From an uncultured Hyphomonadaceae bacterium (GTDB lineage: Bacteria > Pseudomonadota > Alphaproteobacteria > Caulobacterales > Hyphomonadaceae), in NCBI GenBank assembly GCA_938049795.1, contig CALLCD010000245.1:1-11279 (forward strand): 11,279 nucleotides of DNA. Direction: 5' to 3'. Numbering within the stretch: position 1 is the first letter of the stretch; every line of letters begins with the position of its first letter. The translations under genes and the position numbers were made by a program. Below, piece by piece: positions 7,028 through 11,279 of this stretch. The notes below the pieces were generated by a model. The model made no database searches, was not told where the DNA came from, and worked only from the letters and a program-made list of their open reading frames with translations.

Positions 7028-7669
7028 CTAGCCAGAGACGATATCCGAATAGGCTCGCGTCTTGTCTGCGATAGGCGCGCGGGGGCGTTCGGGCGGTGTT
7101 GCCGTCGCTGTTCCAAGATAGATAAAGCCCGCAATCCGTTCGCCCGCGGTCAGGCCAAGCGCCGTGTCGATACCGGCATGAAACGCGATCCATTCGGTCA
7201 GCCAGACCCCCGCCCAGCCCGCCGCATTCGCCGCCAGCAGCAGGTTCTGACACACCGCACCTGCCGACAATTCCTGCTCCCAGACGGGTGTCTTGTGGGC
7301 GAGGTCAGGCGAGGAGATGACACAGATCACCGTCGGTGCGCGCAAAGGCCGGCCCGCCTCCATAGCAAGGCAAGCATCATCCGCGTCAGGCGTATCGGCT
7401 TTGTAGATGTGCGCAATGGTCTGGCCAAAGGCGGCACGCTCCTCGCCGGTAAAAGTGACAAACCGCCAAGGCTCGAGCCGTCTGTGATCGGGCACGCGTG
7501 CGGCGACGGTGAGGAGCTCTTGCAAGTCTGCGCCAGCCGGACCGGGGCTGCCAAGCGTGTTCTTTCCGGCCGAGCGACGCAGCGCCAAAAGCGCACGGGC
7601 CTCCGCGCTTGGACGGGTTGGAAGCATACAGGTGCCGCGCGCAGGCGGGGTCGGAAAGCGTTGGGTCAT
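7028..7669 (-). CDS. nitroreductase family protein, YdjA-like (FMN/NAD(P)H)
   Basis: The product (213 residues) resembles the YdjA branch of the nitroreductase family, small dimeric FMN flavoproteins of unclear physiological substrate. Signs are RRS (31-33) for FMN phosphate binding, VPDHRRLEPWRF (59-70; compare, from memory, APDHKSMQPW in E. coli YdjA), the helix AGAVCQNLLLAA in the middle, GVWLTEW, and GFIYLGT near the C-terminus. ATG at complement 7669-7667 gives the longest form; ATG at complement 7627-7625 would give 199 residues and an N-terminus closer to YdjA. Neither has a clear Shine-Dalgarno, so the start is unsure. It converges on the TIGR02302 gene with only 6 bases between stops and is divergent from the tetR-efflux operon, so co-regulation by that repressor is possible but unproven. 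Confidence 0.88.
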   Translation of the reverse strand: MTQRFPTPPARGTCMLPTRPSAEARALLALRRSAGKNTLGSPGPAGADLQELLTVAARVPDHRRLEPWRFVTFTGEERAAFGQTIAHIYKADTPDADDACLAMEAGRPLRAPTVICVISSPDLAHKTPVWEQELSAGAVCQNLLLAANAAGWAGVWLTEWIAFHAGIDTALGLTAGERIAGFIYLGTATATPPERPRAPIADKTRAYSDIVSG

Positions 7670-7926
7670 AAAGCGGCTTTACGTGATCTTGCCGCCGAAT
7701 TGAAGAGGGACCAGCGGCAAACCGGATCAGTGTTCTAAACGGGCGCAGAATTTGCACAGCCGAGCGGGCGGTTTGGAAGGATGAAATCGGCTTGGACCGG
7801 AAAAGGTTCGCGCCATAGGGGAATAGGCTTTTCTTTCATGGCCAAAAAGCTAAATTGAGATTGAAATATAAACAGCGTTCACTATTTAACCATCGTACAA
7901 TACACCAGACGAATTGGCGTTCGCCC
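7670..7926. promoter_or_regulatory. divergent nitroreductase/tetR intergenic region
   Basis: This is the longest spacer in the window (257 bases). Its right third (about 7821-7905) is markedly AT-rich compared with everything around it, as expected for a promoter region. It holds a GCTTTT/AAAAGC inverted repeat (7827-7832 and 7845-7850) around a TGGCCA palindrome (7839-7844), a -10-like TACAAT at 7896-7901, and the imperfect palindrome listed separately. No convincing -35 box pairs with the TACAAT, and no clear promoter for the nitroreductase was found. A frame crossing from the nitroreductase into the left part is a shadow. Confidence 0.55.
7869..7881. promoter_or_regulatory. candidate TetR operator (imperfect palindrome)
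   Basis: TAAAC-AGC-GTTCA is an inverted repeat with one mismatch per arm (TAAAC against TGAAC) and a 3-base centre. Weak symmetry extends outward to TTGAA (7861-7865) and TTTAA (7885-7889): 8 of 14 base pairs of the 29-base dyad match. It lies about 46 bases before the tetR start, over the position where the -35 box for TACAAT (7896-7901) would be. Repressors of this family usually bind such dyads over their own promoter. Binding here is inference. Confidence 0.4.
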
Positions 7927-8580
7927 ATGAATCAGACGACCGAAACAGAGCTCTCTCCGGCCCAAAGGCGGCATTTGAAAGTGCGCCAGATGATCCTGTC
8001 TGTGGCAGATCGTGTGTTTGCGCGCGATGGTGAGGCGGGCCTGTCGATCCGGCGTCTGGCTGATGAAATCGACTATTCGCCGGGCGCAATCTACAAATAT
8101 TTCGACTCCAAACAGGCGCTTCTGGACGAGCTCAAAGAAATGTTCTTCGAGCGTCTGCATGAGGAACTGCCCGAGTTTGACGAAGCCGATGGCGACTATG
8201 CCGCGTTTGCCCGCTTGAGCGTTGAAACCTATATCCGGCTCGCGCTTGAGGCCCCCCATCACTACGAAACCGCTTTCGCCGGAACCTCCGAACGCAAGCC
8301 GGTCGAGCTTGACGCCGCCGCCGCCAGCGCCAAAGAGCGCGCCTTTTTCGGCCTGTACGAGATGATCGCAACAGGCATCCAGCGCGGCGTGTTTGCCGCT
8401 GACCTCAACGCCTTACACGCCGCCAAATCAATCTGGGCGGCCAGCCACGGATTGGTCCTGCTGATGATCCATTTCCCGAATTTCGCAACCGCTTTTGATG
8501 ACGATCAAGCCGCGCCGGTCTCGCCCGATGCGGTGATCCGTCGCCATGCGGATTTTCTAGTCCGAGGTATTAGCGCATGA
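7927..8580 (+). CDS. TetR/AcrR-family transcriptional regulator of the efflux operon
   Basis: The 217-residue protein has an N-terminal TetR DNA-binding domain: a first helix with RQMILSVADRVFARDG (20-35) and the helix-turn-helix in SIRRLADEIDYSPGAIYKYF (40-59), followed by the typical SKQALLDEL. The C-terminal ligand domain carries W170...H174-G175 in SIWAASHGLVLLM, which resembles the WHG-type C-terminal domain (TetR_C_33). The frame is open back to TTG 7855, but ATG 7927 is preferred because a normal TetR N-terminus follows it and the upstream residues lie in the regulatory region; no strong Shine-Dalgarno precedes it. Its stop overlaps the adaptor start as ATGA (8577-8580), so regulator and pump share one transcript. 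Autorepression relieved by a pump substrate is the expected mode, by family analogy. Confidence 0.92.
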   Translation: MNQTTETELSPAQRRHLKVRQMILSVADRVFARDGEAGLSIRRLADEIDYSPGAIYKYFDSKQALLDELKEMFFERLHEELPEFDEADGDYAAFARLSVETYIRLALEAPHHYETAFAGTSERKPVELDAAAASAKERAFFGLYEMIATGIQRGVFAADLNALHAAKSIWAASHGLVLLMIHFPNFATAFDDDQAAPVSPDAVIRRHADFLVRGISA

Positions 8581-9773
8581 CCCAGACCGGTGACCAGATG
8601 ACCCAGCCTCGTGTCCGCGAAAAGCGTCCAACCGCCATGAAAGGCGTCCTGTTCTTGCTCGGCCTTGCCGTGCTTGTGGCCCTGCTCGTCCTTGTCGCGC
8701 TCACCCAGCGCTCCTCCGAAGGGCCGTTCATTCCAGAGGCATTGCCAGAAGCGCTGCGGGTCAGCGTGATCGACGCCGAGCTTGGCGAACAGTTGACGCT
8801 GGAAGAGAGTTTTTCCGGCCTGATCGTCGCGCGCCGGACCAGCCAGCTTGGCTTTTCCGCATCTGGCCGCGTCACCCGCATCCATGTCGATGTCGGAGAC
8901 CGCGTCCGCACCGGCCAGCCGCTCGGACAACTCGACACCCGCAATCTCGCCGCGCAATTGGCCGCCGCCGATGCCAGCATCGCTGAAGCCCGCGCAAACT
9001 ATGAGCTCAGCCAAACCGTCGTCGAGCGTCAGACCAAACTGTTCGCACGCGGACATGTCGCCCAGCAGCGCGTGGACGAAGCCACAGCCCAGGCGGACGC
9101 AGCGCTCGCGCGCATCGAAGCGGCCAGCGCGCAGGCCGAGGCGCTGAAAGTCGCGATTGATCTCGCCGTCATCCGTGCGCCGTTTTCTGGCATGATTACG
9201 AACCGGATGATCGACGAAGGCGCGATTGCTGTGCCCGGCGGGCCGGTGCTCGAACTGGTCGAAGACGGCAAGCTTGAAGCGCGGATCGGCTTGCCGGCCG
9301 CGAGCGTTGCAGGCCTCGCCGAAGGTCAACGCGTCGAACTGATCTCGGATACGGGGCTGGTCGAGGCGCAGGTGCGTTCGACGACCGGCATTGTCGATCA
9401 GACCCAGCGAACGATCATGGTGATCTTTGACATTCTCTCGCCCGAAGAGGTCAATACGGGCGCGATTGTGCGGCTGTCGCTTGACCGGACGGTCGATGAA
9501 CGCGGGGTCTGGCTTCCGGTGTCTGCGCTGACCGAAGCGGCGCGCGGGCTCTGGTCGGTCTATGTTGCCACCCCCGAAGACGGCGGCTGGATCGCGCGGC
9601 CGCAACTGGTCGAGATCGTCCAGACCGAAGGGCAACGCGTCTATGCACGCGGCACGGTCCGCGATGGTGACAAAGTGATTATTGACGGCATCGGACGGCT
9701 CGTGCCCGGCCAGCCCGTCGAGCCAATTGACCACACGCCCGCGCTCGCCGCTGGCCACGAAAACGAGGGTTAG
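8577..9773 (+). CDS. RND efflux periplasmic adaptor subunit (HlyD/AcrA-like membrane fusion protein)
   Basis: This 398-residue adaptor would link the inner-membrane RND permease to an outer-membrane channel. An N-terminal membrane anchor spans about 23-42 (GVLFLLGLAVLVALLVLVAL); there is no lipobox cysteine. It is followed by the first lipoyl half (GRVTRIHVDVGDRV, about 97-110), an alpha-hairpin rich in Ala/Gln/Glu (about 122-197), the second lipoyl half (RAPFSGMITNRMIDEGA, about 201-217), and beta-barrel and membrane-proximal domains. Two in-frame ATGs open identical ATGACCCAG repeats (8577 and 8598); the first is preferred because GAGG at 8564-8567 lies 9 bases upstream and it overlaps the tetR stop. 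It is 3 bases ahead of the permease gene. Substrate unknown. Confidence 0.92.
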   Translation: MTQTGDQMTQPRVREKRPTAMKGVLFLLGLAVLVALLVLVALTQRSSEGPFIPEALPEALRVSVIDAELGEQLTLEESFSGLIVARRTSQLGFSASGRVTRIHVDVGDRVRTGQPLGQLDTRNLAAQLAAADASIAEARANYELSQTVVERQTKLFARGHVAQQRVDEATAQADAALARIEAASAQAEALKVAIDLAVIRAPFSGMITNRMIDEGAIAVPGGPVLELVEDGKLEARIGLPAASVAGLAEGQRVELISDTGLVEAQVRSTTGIVDQTQRTIMVIFDILSPEEVNTGAIVRLSLDRTVDERGVWLPVSALTEAARGLWSVYVATPEDGGWIARPQLVEIVQTEGQRVYARGTVRDGDKVIIDGIGRLVPGQPVEPIDHTPALAAGHENEG

Positions 9774-9776
9774 GAT

Positions 9777-11279
9777 ATGTGGGGCGATCTGTTCTACCGG
9801 CTTCCCCGCCTGACGGTTCTGGCCATTCTTGTGGCACTGGCGGGCGGGCTTGGCGCGATGTTGACGCTTGGCCGTCAGGAAGACCCCACCCTTGTCGAAC
9901 GCTTCGGCTTTGTGCTGACAACTCTGCCCGGCGCGGACGCGGAACGGGTCGAGGCGCTGCTGACCGAACCGATTGAAAACATGCTGCGCGAACTGCCCGA
10001 GATTGACGAGATCGAATCCGTCTCGCGGGCCAATGTTTCGCAAGTCCAGATTGCCTTGTCCGAAGACCTCGACGAAAGCGAAGTGGACAATGCGTGGAAC
10101 CTGATCCGCCAACAGGTAGAAGCCAGCCGTCCCGCGCTCCCGCCCGGCGCAAGCGTGCCTGAAACCGAGCGGCTCTTTGTCGGCGCATCGACCTTTCTGG
10201 TCGCCCTTGTCTGGGAAGATGACCGGCCGGTCGAGGCGTCGGTGATGGGGCGTCTGGCCAAGAGCCTGCGCGACGAGTTCCAGAATTTGCCCGGCACCGA
10301 GGAGGTCCGCGTGTTTGGCGCGCCGAGCGAGGAAATCCGCGTCATTCTCGACAATGATGCGCTCGCAGCGACGGGTCTTTCGCCCGGTCAGGCGGCGGGC
10401 ATCATTGCTTCCGCCGATGCGCGTGTGCCAGCGGGCCAATTGCGCACCGGCGAGCGCGATTTCAATCTCGAAGTCGGCGGCGCATTTGATTCCATCGCCC
10501 GCATCAGAGCCACCCCTCTGGTCCAGCGTGCGGACGGAACGGCGGTCCGGCTTGGCGACATTGCCGAGGTGCGCAAGGGGCTCGTCGAACCGGCGCGTGT
10601 GCTCAATCTGACCGATGCGAAACGCTCCATTCTGATTGGCGGCTATATCGCGCCCAATCAGCGCGTTGACCTGTGGGCCGATCAGGCGCGCGCGGTGACC
10701 GCAGCCTTTGCCGAACGTGCGCCTGCGGGGATCGAGGTGCGGACCATGTTCGACCAATCGACCTATACCGAGGCGCGGCTTGGGGGCCTTGCGCAAAATC
10801 TCGGCATTTCGGCGCTGATTGTGTTTGCGGTTCTGTTCTTCCTGATGGGCTGGCGCTCGGCGATTGTGGTCGGGCTGGCCTTGCCGTTGACAGTCTGTCT
10901 GGTGCTGATCCTGTTCAATGTCTTCGGCATTCCCTTGCACCAGATGTCGGTGACGGGCCTTGTGATCTCGCTTGGCCTATTGATTGATAATGCGATTGTC
11001 GTCGTCGATGAATATGACCAGAAACGCCATGCCGGTATCGCTGTGCCGGACGCGATCCACCAATCGCTCAAACATCTCGTTGCCCCGCTTGGTGCGTCGA
11101 CGCTGACCACGGCGCTCGCCTTTGTGCCGATTGCTCTACTGCCGGGCAGTGCGGGCGAATTTGTCGGCATGATCGGCACCTCGGTGATCTTCTCGATCTG
11201 CTCCTCATTTTTGATCGCGATGACCGTGATCCCGGCGATTGCAGGCCGGTTTGACATGGGCGACCGAACCTCGCGCCCG
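9777..11279 (+). CDS. RND efflux transporter permease subunit (3' truncated by window edge)
   Basis: An open frame from ATG 9777 runs without a stop to the right edge, 501 codons, roughly the first half of a permease of about 1000-1050 residues. TM1 is at about 12-30, then the periplasmic porter domain (to about 335), TM2 at 341-358, TM3 at 361-384, TM4 at 390-412 and further segments to 490. The early RQEDPTL (33-39) fits an RND subgroup with a conserved EDP after TM1. TM4 reads GLLIDNAIVVVDEY (400-413): D404 matches Asp407 of AcrB but N405 replaces Asp408. GAGGG at 9765-9769 sits 7 bases before the ATG. It should drive proton-coupled export with the upstream adaptor; an outer-membrane factor is not visible in this window. 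Confidence 0.93.
   Translation, partial: MWGDLFYRLPRLTVLAILVALAGGLGAMLTLGRQEDPTLVERFGFVLTTLPGADAERVEALLTEPIENMLRELPEIDEIESVSRANVSQVQIALSEDLDESEVDNAWNLIRQQVEASRPALPPGASVPETERLFVGASTFLVALVWEDDRPVEASVMGRLAKSLRDEFQNLPGTEEVRVFGAPSEEIRVILDNDALAATGLSPGQAAGIIASADARVPAGQLRTGERDFNLEVGGAFDSIARIRATPLVQRADGTAVRLGDIAEVRKGLVEPARVLNLTDAKRSILIGGYIAPNQRVDLWADQARAVTAAFAERAPAGIEVRTMFDQSTYTEARLGGLAQNLGISALIVFAVLFFLMGWRSAIVVGLALPLTVCLVLILFNVFGIPLHQMSVTGLVISLGLLIDNAIVVVDEYDQKRHAGIAVPDAIHQSLKHLVAPLGASTLTTALAFVPIALLPGSAGEFVGMIGTSVIFSICSSFLIAMTVIPAIAGRFDMGDRTSRP

Noticed and set aside
7827..7850. GCTTTT/AAAAGC inverted repeat as an intrinsic terminator
   Set aside because: Arms are only six AT-rich base pairs with a 12-base loop and no T-run follows on either strand; no gene ends nearby.
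7855..7926. 24-residue N-terminal extension of the TetR regulator from TTG 7855
   Set aside because: It would cover the AT-rich promoter and operator region, and ATG 7927 gives a normal TetR N-terminus.
8505..10940. 811-residue open frame on the minus strand opposite the adaptor and permease genes
   Set aside because: It is codon-aligned with both sense genes (8505, 8577 and 9777 are all multiples of 3), so a stop would need sense TTA, CTA or TCA codons, which are rare here; it ends at its upstream side exactly because of one CTA (10977-10979). The translation is His/Arg/Asp/Gln-rich with no recognisable domain.

Overview
The window is a GC-rich (about 60% by eye), densely packed chromosomal segment that looks alphaproteobacterial. 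The clearest pointers are a low-complexity TIGR02302/DUF4175 envelope protein, a family known mainly from Alphaproteobacteria, and the gene order argH - small lipoprotein - lysA with a head-to-head TlpA thioredoxin. The order and genus cannot be read from the sequence; a Hyphomonadaceae/Maricaulaceae-like marine lineage is only a guess. No tRNA, rRNA, CRISPR array, insertion sequence or integrase was seen, and no stretch over 300 bases lacks a gene.

Left part (1-1489): the first codons of an unidentified minus-strand gene run off the left edge. A class I SAM-dependent methyltransferase (126-896, +) follows, then a membrane-anchored TlpA-like thiol:disulfide oxidoreductase (893-1489, -). The methyltransferase and TlpA genes meet tail to tail and share a CTAG as overlapping stop codons.

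Central operon (1514-7021, +): argH (argininosuccinate lyase, last step of arginine synthesis), an LptM-like small outer-membrane lipoprotein, lysA (diaminopimelate decarboxylase, last step of lysine synthesis) and a large TIGR02302 membrane protein are joined by overlaps or a 3-base gap. They are almost certainly co-transcribed and partly translationally coupled. lysA and the TIGR02302 gene both appear to start with TTG. The start codons of tlpA and argH are only 24 bases apart and their Shine-Dalgarno sequences form a perfect back-to-back dyad, so at least one promoter must lie inside the opposite gene.

Right part (7028-11279): a YdjA-type nitroreductase (-) is divergent from a TetR-type regulator (+). 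The regulator begins an efflux operon: tetR overlaps an RND periplasmic adaptor gene by ATGA, and 3 bases after the adaptor an RND permease gene begins and runs off the right edge (501 codons visible). The 257-base divergent spacer is locally AT-rich and holds an imperfect palindrome that could be the TetR operator. The permease carries Asp-Asn instead of the Asp-Asp pair of AcrB-type drug pumps in TM4.

I see no evidence of a wholly new system. The items most worth follow-up are the uncharacterised TIGR02302 protein coupled to lysA, the LptM-like lipoprotein, the tlpA/argH head-to-head arrangement, and the variant proton-relay motif of the RND pump.
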